Below are positions 34,925 through 43,514 of a DNA stretch of 64,000 nt, one piece after another. The position numbers and the translations under genes were made by a program. Each line of letters starts with the position of its first letter. Positions within the stretch are counted from its first letter, which is position 1. Location of the stretch: positions 62,001 through 126,000 of the forward strand of contig NZ_VBSN01000010.1 in the NCBI RefSeq assembly GCF_006149045.1. Reading direction: 5' to 3'. This DNA is from Dyadobacter flavalbus. GTDB lineage: Bacteria; Bacteroidota; Bacteroidia; Cytophagales; Spirosomataceae. The notes beneath the pieces are model-generated. The model was not told where the DNA came from, did not search any database, and saw only the letters and a list, made by a program, of their open reading frames with translations.

Positions 34925-35596
34925 ATGGAGTCGAATACATTACTTTTTTTAATTATTACACTCCTTGCCGGCGGAGTAGGAGGGGCGGCAGTATACTCGT
35001 TTTTTCTAAACCGCAAATCTGATAAATCCGTATCCAGGCATGAAGCGACCGTTTTGATCGAGCGAATTGAGAAAGTGTTTAAGGTCGTGATGGCCGAAGG
35101 GTATTTTACTGAAATTTATAATTATGAAAATGATAAAAACATCTGGAACCTGATCAATGACAGGAAAAAGGCACTGATTATAGCCAAAGCAAAAGTGCTG
35201 GTCGGTTATGATTTTTCAAAACTGAAGTTTCATCATGTGGAAGGTGAACGCCGGATTGTAATTGATTTCTTTCCAAAGCCTGAAATTCTATCAATCGATA
35301 CGGATTACAAGTTTTACGATATTGAACAAGGCTGGCTGAACCGCTTTCAGAGTGATGATTACACGGCTATTTTGAACGAAGCAAAGCAGACCATGAATGA
35401 CAAGGCTATGCAAAGCGATCTGCCCCGGATAGCAGGAAATCAGGTGCAGCTGATGATGTTCCAGCTTGCAGCAAGCATGAACTGGAAAATTGAACTTCAG
35501 CTTTCGGAAAGTAACAGAATCATGCTGGAAGAGTACGCAAGTTACCGGTTGACAGAAGCCGAAATTGATTTTTTAAAAACCGAGAAGGATAAGTAG
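34925..35596 (+). CDS. DUF4230 domain protein, single-pass membrane
   Basis: A 223-residue protein from the ATG at 34925. An N-terminal helix (LLFLIITLLAGGVGGAAVYS) anchors the protein, and the rest matches the pattern of the DUF4230 family (KNIWNLINDRKKALIIAKAK, then DIEQGWLNRF). The function of this family is unknown. It starts 44 bp from miaA on the opposite strand. Confidence 0.75.
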   Translation: MESNTLLFLIITLLAGGVGGAAVYSFFLNRKSDKSVSRHEATVLIERIEKVFKVVMAEGYFTEIYNYENDKNIWNLINDRKKALIIAKAKVLVGYDFSKLKFHHVEGERRIVIDFFPKPEILSIDTDYKFYDIEQGWLNRFQSDDYTAILNEAKQTMNDKAMQSDLPRIAGNQVQLMMFQLAASMNWKIELQLSESNRIMLEEYASYRLTEAEIDFLKTEKDK

Positions 35597-35712
35597 TTTT
35601 TTTTATATAATTTATGGCTGGAACTGGCTTTCTCTCGTCACAATCCAATTTTCCTGCGTATTAACTGTTACAATTTCACCTTTAATTTAATTCACTTATA
35701 AACCTTAACATT

Positions 35713-36318
35713 ATGTTCAAAAGATTATTACTGATTGCCTGGGTTGGTTTAATGGTATTTATGGTTAGCTGTAAAGGTCCGCAAGGAGAAGTTGGGCCAC
35801 AAGGCGAAAAAGGCGATACCGGTGCAGCCGGACCTGCGGGCCCGGCCGGAGAAGACGGAACGTCTGGAGGCGGAGCACTGATTATTTCTTCAGGCGCCGA
35901 TGCAACGGATTCTACGGGTAGTTACATCACAGGGATTTCTGAGCTGACAGCAGCTGATGACAGTCTGCTGCAATCGTCTGCAGTACTTGTTTATATCAAG
36001 GCACAAGGCGTATACTGGCCGCTTCCTGGCATAGTTAGTTTTGGCAACAACACGTTAAGTAACTTTACCTTTATTCATGGCATTGAAGAAAGTACTTTTT
36101 TTGTTCAGCTTATTCAGACGGACTGGTCGGAACAGAATCTGGAAAGTGCGCCGGAACGTAATTTTGAAGACGTTCGTGTTGTCATTATTCCGGGAACCAT
36201 ACTGGGCAGGATGAACGGGCAAATCAACCTGAAGAGTTACGAAGAAACCATTGCTGCACTTGGCTTAACGGACAAGGATACCAAATTTGGCAAGAAAATT
36301 AAGCTAGTAAAAAAATGA
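35713..36318 (+). CDS. Collagen-like lipoprotein
   Basis: A 201-residue lipoprotein: lipobox FMVSC with Cys20, immediately followed by about eleven Gly-X-Y triplets (GPQGEVGPQGEKGDTGAAGP and onward to GTSGGG), then a 150-residue beta-rich globular domain without recognisable motif. A bacterial collagen-like stalk should lift the globular domain off the outer membrane. The 116 bp before it and the terminator after it mark it as a single-gene unit. Confidence 0.85.
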   Translation: MFKRLLLIAWVGLMVFMVSCKGPQGEVGPQGEKGDTGAAGPAGPAGEDGTSGGGALIISSGADATDSTGSYITGISELTAADDSLLQSSAVLVYIKAQGVYWPLPGIVSFGNNTLSNFTFIHGIEESTFFVQLIQTDWSEQNLESAPERNFEDVRVVIIPGTILGRMNGQINLKSYEETIAALGLTDKDTKFGKKIKLVKK

Positions 36319-36360
36319 AGACATGGCAGGATTAAATAATTTCAAATACTGCTAAAAAGT

Positions 36361-36384
36361 AAAAGGCTCCATTTGGAGCCTTTT
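36361..36384. terminator. Terminator between the collagen-like gene and gldN
   Basis: AAAAGGCTCC (36361-36370) and GGAGCCTTTT (36375-36384) form a perfect 10-bp stem with a 4-nt loop, T-rich on both strands. Confidence 0.85.
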
Positions 36385-36418
36385 GCTTTTTATGAACTTA
36401 CTTTATTAAAATGAAATC

Positions 36419-37477
36419 TTAGTATTCCCAAAGACCATGCTCCAGTTCCATTAACTCCTGTTCGTAATTAAGGGATTTGATAAGTGCTTCTTTTTCGCCG
36501 TTGTAAATGTCCAGAAATGCTTTGTCAGTAGCATTTGAAAACTTTGTGATACGGCCGTAAAATAAGCGGAGATCAAAAGCATCTGCAAGGTTTTTGTTCT
36601 GGGCCGTATTATGCGTATTATACCAGATATACTTTTTAGGATCACTTCTGAACAGTCTTTCAACATCCTTGTAACGGAAAGAGGCTACCGGAAGCTCCAA
36701 ACCCGTAGAAGTCTGTTCAGACGGAAGAACGATGGACAATGTCTGAATATCATTGTACAGACGTGATCTTTTTTTATCAAAAGTCCAGTCTTCCTTGATT
36801 TCCAGAATCGTCAACTGATCAGGAAAGTATTCTTCTTCGGTGGCAGCAACCTGCGTTTGAAAAGTATCTACTTTTGGTGCTTCCGGAGCCGGCAGTTCTT
36901 CTTTGGCAACTTCAGTCTTTTTAGCATTTTTCTTGGTAGATTTTTTCTTTGGAGGTCCCCAGCCATCGTCTACTGCTTCTTCCTTCTGAGCATCTTTTTT
37001 AGCGGTATTTCCCCAGCCATCATCCGTTGCAGCAGGAGTCTGCTTTGTTGCATCTGCTTTGGGAGCAGCACCCCAGCTGTCGTCTGTTTTGGCTGGTTCA
37101 CCAAAACCTGCTGCCAGTTCTTCTGCGGATAATCCCGCAGTCTGGTTAGGAATAAGAATGCGCTTGTGCAATTCCTCCGGTGTGATTTTGGTTGTACAAG
37201 AGTCATTGGTATAAGCATCAATCAATCCTGCTTTGGCAGCATCCAGAAGATAGCGTGTAATCTCGTTATTTTTGGAGAACATGGAAATGTTCTGTTTTTC
37301 CTTAAGATCAACTCTTCTCCACAACGTTTTCTTCATCATTACATCTCCGTCTTCAATCGGACGGGCAGAAAACTGGTTTGCAGTAGAATCTACTTTTTCC
37401 TGAGCAAAAGCAGCACTGGTTCCCAGAGACAAAGACAGCAATGACCATGCAATCGTTTTTCCGTTCATTCTTCTCAT
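36419..37477 (-). CDS. gldN: GldN, T9SS periplasmic core component
   Basis: The protein (352 aa from the ATG at 37477; ATG at 37486 and 37468 are alternatives) has a signal peptide ending SAAFAQ. GldN partners with GldK to form a ring under the outer membrane. The conserved halves, DGDVMMKKTLWRRVDLKEKQ and LTILEIKEDWTFDKKRSRLY, are separated by about 105 low-complexity residues (36830-37141) with three Asp-Asp-x-Trp-Gly repeats and Lys-rich linkers. It is last in the gldKLMN order. Confidence 0.92.
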   Translation of the reverse strand: MRRMNGKTIAWSLLSLSLGTSAAFAQEKVDSTANQFSARPIEDGDVMMKKTLWRRVDLKEKQNISMFSKNNEITRYLLDAAKAGLIDAYTNDSCTTKITPEELHKRILIPNQTAGLSAEELAAGFGEPAKTDDSWGAAPKADATKQTPAATDDGWGNTAKKDAQKEEAVDDGWGPPKKKSTKKNAKKTEVAKEELPAPEAPKVDTFQTQVAATEEEYFPDQLTILEIKEDWTFDKKRSRLYNDIQTLSIVLPSEQTSTGLELPVASFRYKDVERLFRSDPKKYIWYNTHNTAQNKNLADAFDLRLFYGRITKFSNATDKAFLDIYNGEKEALIKSLNYEQELMELEHGLWEY

Positions 37478-37523
37478 ATCATACATAAGGTTGTATTGTC
37501 TAAGCAACGCACAACTAGAAAAA

Positions 37524-39116
37524 TTAGTATAATGGAACCGTACGAGTTTGATTTCCCATTTCAACTTCGCTGACAGCACCTTTAAAATTCTGACGTTCTA
37601 CTTTCAAGATAGAAATTACATAACGGTCGCCGGGTTGTGCCTGTTGTGCCAGAGATGAAATGGATCCTCCGCCGCCATTCAGTGTAACGCCGTTGATACG
37701 ACGGGCTCCGCGGGCAAGAGAAATTTCCACTTGAGAAACTCTGAATTTTGCATCCTCGGGAGAGAAGTTTCTGAAACTTTCGTCCGCAACGGCAACCACC
37801 TGAATACTTCTTGCACCAGACGCCGGCGCGCCTTTGCGCTCGTCAAATGCAGCCCCGTTTACTCTTATTTCAAGAGATGGCTTCGGTACACGGTTAACTC
37901 TGAAAGGCTCCGATCCAAGAACATTTCCTGCATTGCTTACAGTAATGTTCAGCTGAGCTCTGTTCGGTACAATTGTAAATTTACCTTTTTGGCCACTTGG
38001 AATAATTTCTCCGCCGTCTGTTGAAAAGTTCGGTGCCCAAAGTGCACCCAAAGCCGGACTCTGAATGCTAAGTTTGTTGGCGCATCCCAAATACAAGGGT
38101 GGCAACGTTCCGGTTTCAATCTGATAAGAAGGCTTAACTACAAAATATTCCTGTCTCATCACATAAGTAGTATCTCTTCCGGACGGAGTAGGAATTGTGA
38201 TTCTGCCCTGAAGTTCTTTCCGGGCAATTCCTTCTGCGTTGTAACCGCCGCCCTGAGCCGTAAATTCGATCAAACCTACGCCATTTTCTACTCTCACGGC
38301 TGCACCGTTTAGGCTCATGCGCGGTGTAATTCCCGATGCAGAAGCAGCAATAAACATCTGACCTTTGAATTTGGTACCTGCAACAACCGTTTTGGCATCT
38401 GCACTTACCATAGCAAGTACACGATCAAACTTGATATCCGCAGCACCAACTTTGCTTGCAAGATAGTTCAGAACTTCACCTTCCATACGGCGTATGTCAG
38501 TCTGTTTCTGGCTTAGAACCGCCAGAGCAGCTGCTACGGGTGTTTCTTCAAAATTCAATTCAGCAAAATCCTTGTTTCTCTGGTCTTTATTGCCTTTTGC
38601 AACAGGATCATCCTTTCCGTCCATTGCGAGTGGCTGAAATTTGGTAGGAACCATGGAATTCAGTTCCGCAGTATAGTCATTCAGCGTTTTCTTCAGCTGA
38701 TATGCCTTTCCGTTTTTTCTGCCTCCCACCATCAGTTCCGCAACTTTACTTGCTTCTTCAGGATTTTTAATAGCTCCTTCTTCATTCAGTCCGCCGCCTG
38801 CTTTTGCAGTTATTTCTTCCTTTAAAGCATTGATATCATTGATGATATCAGAAGAATATTTACGAACCTGATCGGCTTGCTTTATTACTGCTACGTCAGC
38901 AGAGCGGTTTCCCGATTTTTCAACTGCTGCTTTTATTTTTAATACAGTTTCCTGGTTTATTCTATTAGCTGCTCCGGAGGATAGTTCCAAAGAATTGTTC
39001 AGAAGAATGAATTTTTCTATAATGGCTGAACTTACCTGTAACGCAAGCATTGCGGTAAGTACCAGATACATCATGCCAATCATCTTTTGACGGGGTGTTT
39101 CTTTTCCACCTGCCAT
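37524..39116 (-). CDS. gldM: GldM, T9SS/gliding motor protein
   Basis: A 530-residue protein. A short cytoplasmic N-terminus (MAGGKETPRQK) and one transmembrane helix (about 11-31) lead to a large periplasmic part of four domains. GldM forms the rotor or torque arm of the GldLM motor that powers type IX secretion and gliding. Length and N-terminus are typical. It lies 46 bp upstream of gldN. Confidence 0.96.
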   Translation of the reverse strand: MAGGKETPRQKMIGMMYLVLTAMLALQVSSAIIEKFILLNNSLELSSGAANRINQETVLKIKAAVEKSGNRSADVAVIKQADQVRKYSSDIINDINALKEEITAKAGGGLNEEGAIKNPEEASKVAELMVGGRKNGKAYQLKKTLNDYTAELNSMVPTKFQPLAMDGKDDPVAKGNKDQRNKDFAELNFEETPVAAALAVLSQKQTDIRRMEGEVLNYLASKVGAADIKFDRVLAMVSADAKTVVAGTKFKGQMFIAASASGITPRMSLNGAAVRVENGVGLIEFTAQGGGYNAEGIARKELQGRITIPTPSGRDTTYVMRQEYFVVKPSYQIETGTLPPLYLGCANKLSIQSPALGALWAPNFSTDGGEIIPSGQKGKFTIVPNRAQLNITVSNAGNVLGSEPFRVNRVPKPSLEIRVNGAAFDERKGAPASGARSIQVVAVADESFRNFSPEDAKFRVSQVEISLARGARRINGVTLNGGGGSISSLAQQAQPGDRYVISILKVERQNFKGAVSEVEMGNQTRTVPLY

Positions 39117-39122
39117 ATTGTT

Positions 39123-39143
39123 CAGTAATCAGTTATCAGTGAT
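39123..39143. repeat. Three in-register heptamers (consensus CAGTNAT)
   Basis: CAGTAAT, CAGTTAT and CAGTGAT follow one another without gaps in the gldL-gldM intergenic region, six bases upstream of the gldM start codon on the minus strand. Confidence 0.55.
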
Positions 39144-39215
39144 TAAATAATTAATTTTATAACAAGCCGCTGTAATTACCCAGGGTAACTTACAAATAGT
39201 CTGTTACTCATGTTT

Positions 39216-40031
39216 TTATGCATTTCCACGCATGGCAGTCAGCATGTTGCCATAAATGCTGTTCAGAGACGAAATATTGGTTGTCAGTTTAGACATTTCG
39301 TTTTTGAATACCTGAGATTCTTTGGTAGCATCAGCCATATTTGCCATTGCTGCCGTCAGGTTACCATAAAATGCGTTCATTGCTTTAAGGTGTTTGGTCG
39401 TATCCTGCAATTCAAGTTCATAAACTGCATTCAAGGCACCCATATTTTTGGTAATCTGCTGAAACTGCTCACGATAGGATTGTGCATCTTTGGTTGCGTC
39501 CGCCATAGAAGTCATCGCATTAATAGCAACTCCGTACGACTTGTTCATATCGTTGATTGCAGTAGATGCATTCTTTACATTCTTGGCATAATCGTTGGTT
39601 GCAACCGTAGCATCCGTCAGGTCAGTGATTTTACCAACTGTATCCGACAAATTTTTGAAACCTTTGCCCAGACTATCAAAAATCTCAGGTGAAATTTTTG
39701 CATTGTCAAGCATATTGTCAAGTTTGGCTGTTACTCCGCTTCCGCCGGTTGTTGAAAGACGGCTAACTGCCGGTCCGTTGTAATCATCAGCAAGTTCAGG
39801 ATACACACGAGTCCAGTCCGGATCTCTGTCCGCAGACTGCGTTAATGTCTGGATTGCATAAAGTAAAAATATCAAAACCTCAGTTCCCAGACCAAGGGTC
39901 AACATCGGGCCTCCTCCGTCCCAGTGCTGTATTTTAAATAAAGCTCCTAAAATAACAACGGCAGCACCCGCGCTATATATGGTTGGTACCAGTTTATCCC
40001 AAAAAAAACTAGGTCCGCTATTCTTAGCCAT
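39216..40031 (-). CDS. gldL: GldL, T9SS/gliding motor proton channel subunit
   Basis: A 271-residue inner-membrane protein. Two N-terminal transmembrane helices (about 16-33 and 43-62) carry the conserved FKIQHW and a buried Glu51, which corresponds to the glutamate reported as essential in the GldL proton pathway. The rest is a cytoplasmic coiled coil rich in Asn, Thr and Ala. With GldM it forms the motor that energises type IX secretion. Confidence 0.95.
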   Translation of the reverse strand: MAKNSGPSFFWDKLVPTIYSAGAAVVILGALFKIQHWDGGGPMLTLGLGTEVLIFLLYAIQTLTQSADRDPDWTRVYPELADDYNGPAVSRLSTTGGSGVTAKLDNMLDNAKISPEIFDSLGKGFKNLSDTVGKITDLTDATVATNDYAKNVKNASTAINDMNKSYGVAINAMTSMADATKDAQSYREQFQQITKNMGALNAVYELELQDTTKHLKAMNAFYGNLTAAMANMADATKESQVFKNEMSKLTTNISSLNSIYGNMLTAMRGNA

Positions 40032-40104
40032 ACGAAATAAAATCAGTTATTGTGAATAAATAGAAATTGATAAAGAAAAGAATTGAATTGATTTAAAAAG
40101 CCCG

Positions 40105-40144
40105 TAAAAAAGAAGCAGAGTACAAGAACACTGCTTCTTTTTTA
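40105..40144 (-). terminator. Terminator-like hairpin between gldK and gldL
   Basis: Arms at 40105-40118 and 40131-40144 are perfect 14-bp complements around a 12-nt loop and end in a T run on the minus strand. It lies 13 nt after the gldK stop codon and upstream of gldL, inside the gene cluster, so it may attenuate gldLMN expression. Confidence 0.75.
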
Positions 40145-40156
40145 GGAAAAGTAAGT

Positions 40157-41230
40157 TTAGCGGCGACGTGCTCCCGCACCGCCACGATCGTTTACATTGT
40201 CCATTACACAGCGAAAGCCTATAAAAGCACGACGTTCTGTTTCATATTCGAATGTACGTGTACCTGTCTGAAGATAGTAAGCAATATCTTTCCATGATCC
40301 GCCTTTAACAACCTTGCGCGGTTCGTCCGGATTGTTGTACTGCGGGTTCATATCCCACACGATTGCAGTTGCATTGTCAGTATATGCGTCAGAAGTCCAT
40401 TCGGCGACGTTTCCGGCCATATTATACAATCCGAAGTCATTCGGGTTGTAAGCATTGGCAGGCGCTGTATAAGGATAGCCGTCTGCATCATAATTTCCTC
40501 TTTGCGGCTTGAAGTTGGCCAGAAAACATCCTTTTGCATTCATTGTATAAGGATTTCCCCAAGGATATTTGGCAACGGCGCGTCCCCCGCGGGCAGCCCA
40601 TTCCCATTCCGCTTCGGTCGGAAGGCGAAATCCTGTGGAGTTGAACTGGCCTTCTTTATTCTGAAAATCATGCAGAAGATTGGTACGCCATTTGGAAAAA
40701 TACTCTGCACCGATCCAGCTTACGCCAACAACAGGATAGGTATCAAAGCCCGGGTGCTGATAATAATATTCAACAAACGGATCACCATTGGAATAAGCAA
40801 AATCCTTTTTCCATACCGTAGTATCAGGATAGTATTTCGACATGATTTCTTCTTCGCCAAGCACCGAAACTGAATCAACAAGCAGGGCATTGACAAACTG
40901 GCGATATTCGTTATTGGTAATTTCAGTATCATCCATAAAGAATGAACTGATGGTAACCCGACGGTTCATGTTGTTCATTGAAGAAGCAATGTCTTCGTCT
41001 GCTTGGCCCATTACGAAAGAACCGGACGGAACCACTACCATTCCTGCAGGCGTCGTTTGTTTGTAACCTTTACGTGCAGTTGCTGTAATTTCTCCATTTG
41101 AAATCCCGCTTTCTTCCTTTCCTCCCTTGCCAAATTTACTCTTGATAAATCCGCAACTTTGCATGAGCATAAGAGCGGCTATCAAAAGCAGACTTTTGAC
41201 TCCATTCCGATAGAACACTTTCACATTCAT
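40157..41230 (-). CDS. gldK: GldK, T9SS lipoprotein
   Basis: A 357-residue protein. The lipobox LMLMQSC places the acylated Cys at 26. The remainder is a formylglycine-generating-enzyme-like (sulfatase-modifying factor) fold with VVVPSGSFVMG, RLPTEAEWEWAARGG and GNVAEWTSDAY. GldK and GldN form outer-membrane-associated rings of the T9SS. The preceding 352 bp hold a possible promoter element. Confidence 0.96.
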   Translation of the reverse strand: MNVKVFYRNGVKSLLLIAALMLMQSCGFIKSKFGKGGKEESGISNGEITATARKGYKQTTPAGMVVVPSGSFVMGQADEDIASSMNNMNRRVTISSFFMDDTEITNNEYRQFVNALLVDSVSVLGEEEIMSKYYPDTTVWKKDFAYSNGDPFVEYYYQHPGFDTYPVVGVSWIGAEYFSKWRTNLLHDFQNKEGQFNSTGFRLPTEAEWEWAARGGRAVAKYPWGNPYTMNAKGCFLANFKPQRGNYDADGYPYTAPANAYNPNDFGLYNMAGNVAEWTSDAYTDNATAIVWDMNPQYNNPDEPRKVVKGGSWKDIAYYLQTGTRTFEYETERRAFIGFRCVMDNVNDRGGAGARRR

Positions 41231-41582
41231 AGTGGTTTTATAAAATTTAAATAATAAAATGTTAGCCTAAAAACGTCGACCAATGATATATAGTATACTG
41301 AAAGTAAAACAAAAAGTAACAATCCTAAGTAAGAATTCGCAAGCCGAAACAAGTGGAAGAAGCTTTCCTTAATCCTGCTTAATCAGACATTTAACGAGTT
41401 AACGTAAGAAAATTGCAATTGGTATACACTGGTTTACTTTACAAATATAAATTAAGTTTGTCAAACTGATTCTCCATAATTACCAAGTGGGTTATAAAAA
41501 ATAATGTTTAATCGATTAAAACTTATTTTTTTGCTCCCGTCAGTATACAAACCCAATATATTATGGAAATAATTTTCTATGC
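41231..41582. other. Gene-free 352-bp interval upstream of gldK
   Basis: AT-rich, with no convincing reading frame on either strand. On the minus strand TATATTTG (41442-41449) matches the -7 consensus and could drive gldK, giving a leader of about 205 nt. No TTTG lies at 19-21 nt. No terminator is visible after porP, so read-through is also possible. Nothing else stands out. Confidence 0.5.
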
Positions 41583-42560
41583 CTAGAACCTGAAACGCGG
41601 TGTTCTGATGATGGTCTTCTTGCCCATTTTTGGCGGTTGCAATGCATAAGACAGCATTACTTCAAAAGACGAAGGGGATTTTACCTTGTTTCCTCCGATT
41701 ACAAAATCATATGCGCCGGATAATCGGAGTGACTGGTCCGGAAGCAGATATAAACCGCCCATCAGAATGGCATAAGTATCTTGTTGCCTGTATGTTGCAC
41801 CAACCCAGTAACGTTTGTTGTAGGTAACCGTTGCACCGCCTTCTGCCGAAATCGTGCTGATGTCAGACTTTACAAGCACGATCGGTTGAATGTCGAGCAG
41901 ATAACCCAATCCGATATTTACACCTGCATTGAAGTACAGTGTTCTTGGAAGCGGGTTTGTTGCTGTTTCGGAACCGATCTGATATTTTGGTTTCAAAAGA
42001 TGGTTCAAAGAAACACCGGCATAGAAAGCATCACTTTCATAACGTGCTCCGACTGCAAAATCGGGATTGATCTCGGAAATAACGCCGGTCTGAATCAGCG
42101 GATCATCCTCGTCCCGGGCTCTCAGCTTGCCATAATCAATAGACTGTCGAAACAAACCTGCACTGGCCCCAACCTGAAAATTGCCGCCGGCCAGAGGAAA
42201 ATGATATGCTGCCAAAATCTTGAAATCCTGATCAGTCCGAGGCCCGCTTTTGTCATTTAATGCATAAAATCCGATACCGAAATTTTTAACCGGCATACTG
42301 AACGAAAACAACTGTGTGGAAAGTGCCCCGCCGTCATCATTCGTGTTGGTTCCCTGATACCCTGCATATTGCGTTCTGTGCGTCAGCTGAAACTGGGTCA
42401 GATTGCCGGCTCTGGCAGCGGCAGGGTTCAGATAAAGCTGATTCAAGGAAAATAAACTGAACTGGGCATCTTTCTGTGCCATTACACGTGGCATTGTAAA
42501 GAGTAATATTGCAAGCAGCAGGTTATATTTAGTACTTCGAATAATAGACGTCAAAGTCAT
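41583..42560 (-). CDS. PorP/SprF family T9SS outer-membrane protein
   Basis: A 325-residue protein with a signal peptide (ending PRVMAQ) and a beta-barrel pattern typical of the PorP/SprF family, with QFSLFSLNQLYLNPAAARAG near the mature N-terminus. Members help display or anchor T9SS substrates and act with the GldKN ring. The order porP-gldK-gldL-gldM-gldN equals the porPKLMN order known from Porphyromonas. Confidence 0.92.
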   Translation of the reverse strand: MTLTSIIRSTKYNLLLAILLFTMPRVMAQKDAQFSLFSLNQLYLNPAAARAGNLTQFQLTHRTQYAGYQGTNTNDDGGALSTQLFSFSMPVKNFGIGFYALNDKSGPRTDQDFKILAAYHFPLAGGNFQVGASAGLFRQSIDYGKLRARDEDDPLIQTGVISEINPDFAVGARYESDAFYAGVSLNHLLKPKYQIGSETATNPLPRTLYFNAGVNIGLGYLLDIQPIVLVKSDISTISAEGGATVTYNKRYWVGATYRQQDTYAILMGGLYLLPDQSLRLSGAYDFVIGGNKVKSPSSFEVMLSYALQPPKMGKKTIIRTPRFRF

Positions 42561-42643
42561 GCCTATGGAATTGGTTTAAGAACACGCCGGTAGTTTTCGG
42601 ATTTCATTTATAACGCATATTGCTTAAAAAAATTGATAATATC

Positions 42644-42680
42644 GCAAAAAAGCCCCGGAAATTTTCCGGGGCTTTTTTGC
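42644..42680. terminator. Bidirectional terminator, 17-bp perfect stem
   Basis: Arms 42644-42660 and 42664-42680 are perfect complements around a 3-nt loop, with A6 and T6 runs. It separates the hemD/DUF4271 transcript from porP. Confidence 0.9.
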
Positions 42681-42689
42681 GATTTATGG

Positions 42690-43472
42690 TCAGATATTAT
42701 TTGCTTTTCGAATGTAGAGATCCAGTGCTCCGGTCATGGAAGGCGCATTGGGCAACGGTGCCTGTATGTCGAGAAATAATCCTGCATCCTCCACTGCTTT
42801 TGCCGTTGTAGGGCCGAAAGCGGCAATACGGGTATAATTTTGTTTGAAATCAGGAAAATTATCAAAAAGTGACTTGATACCGGACGGACTGAAAAAGGCA
42901 ATGATATCGTAATAAACATCTTCCAGATCGGACAAATCGGAGGAAACCGTCTGGTACATGGTTGCTTCCACAAAGTGAAATTCCTCCGTATCGGCAAATT
43001 CCGGAATATCGTTTTTCCTTACGTCCGAACATGGATACAGGAATTTTTCCTTTTTATGCTTGCGCATCAGCTCAATCAGTTCAGAAGCAGTTTTGGTGCC
43101 GGTAAAAATTTTTCTTTTCCGGATCACGATGTATTTCTGCAGATAATTAGCCGTTTGTTCCGAAATACAGAAATACTTCATTGTAGCCGGAACTTCAATC
43201 CTGCCTTCGTTGCAAATACGGAAGAAATGATCAATGGCGTTACGGCTTGTAAAAATAACAGCCGTATGATCCAGTATGTTAATCTTTTGCTTGCGAAAGT
43301 CTTTGTAAGAAACGCCGTCGATCTGTATGAATGGCCGGAAATCTACTTTGATATTATACTTCTTGGCTAATTCATAATAAGGTGAATTCTCGTCGGCTGG
43401 CCTGGATTGACTTACCAAAAGGCTTGTTACTTTTTTTAGTCTTTCCTGATCAAAATTGATGGTATCACTCAT
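42690..43472 (-). CDS. hemD: Uroporphyrinogen-III synthase family protein
   Basis: A 260-residue protein with the two-domain HemD fold. Recognisable parts are AVIFTSRNAIDHFFRIC and IIAFFSPSGIKSLFDNFPDF with TRIAAFGPTTAKAVEDAG near the C-terminus. The enzyme closes and inverts ring D of hydroxymethylbilane in heme synthesis. HemD sequences diverge strongly, so the name rests on these short motifs. It lies 42 bp downstream of the DUF4271 gene. Confidence 0.85.
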   Translation of the reverse strand: MSDTINFDQERLKKVTSLLVSQSRPADENSPYYELAKKYNIKVDFRPFIQIDGVSYKDFRKQKINILDHTAVIFTSRNAIDHFFRICNEGRIEVPATMKYFCISEQTANYLQKYIVIRKRKIFTGTKTASELIELMRKHKKEKFLYPCSDVRKNDIPEFADTEEFHFVEATMYQTVSSDLSDLEDVYYDIIAFFSPSGIKSLFDNFPDFKQNYTRIAAFGPTTAKAVEDAGLFLDIQAPLPNAPSMTGALDLYIRKANNI

Positions 43473-43514
43473 GTATAATCCTCATTAGTTAATTCCCGTT
43501 TCATCGTCACCGAT

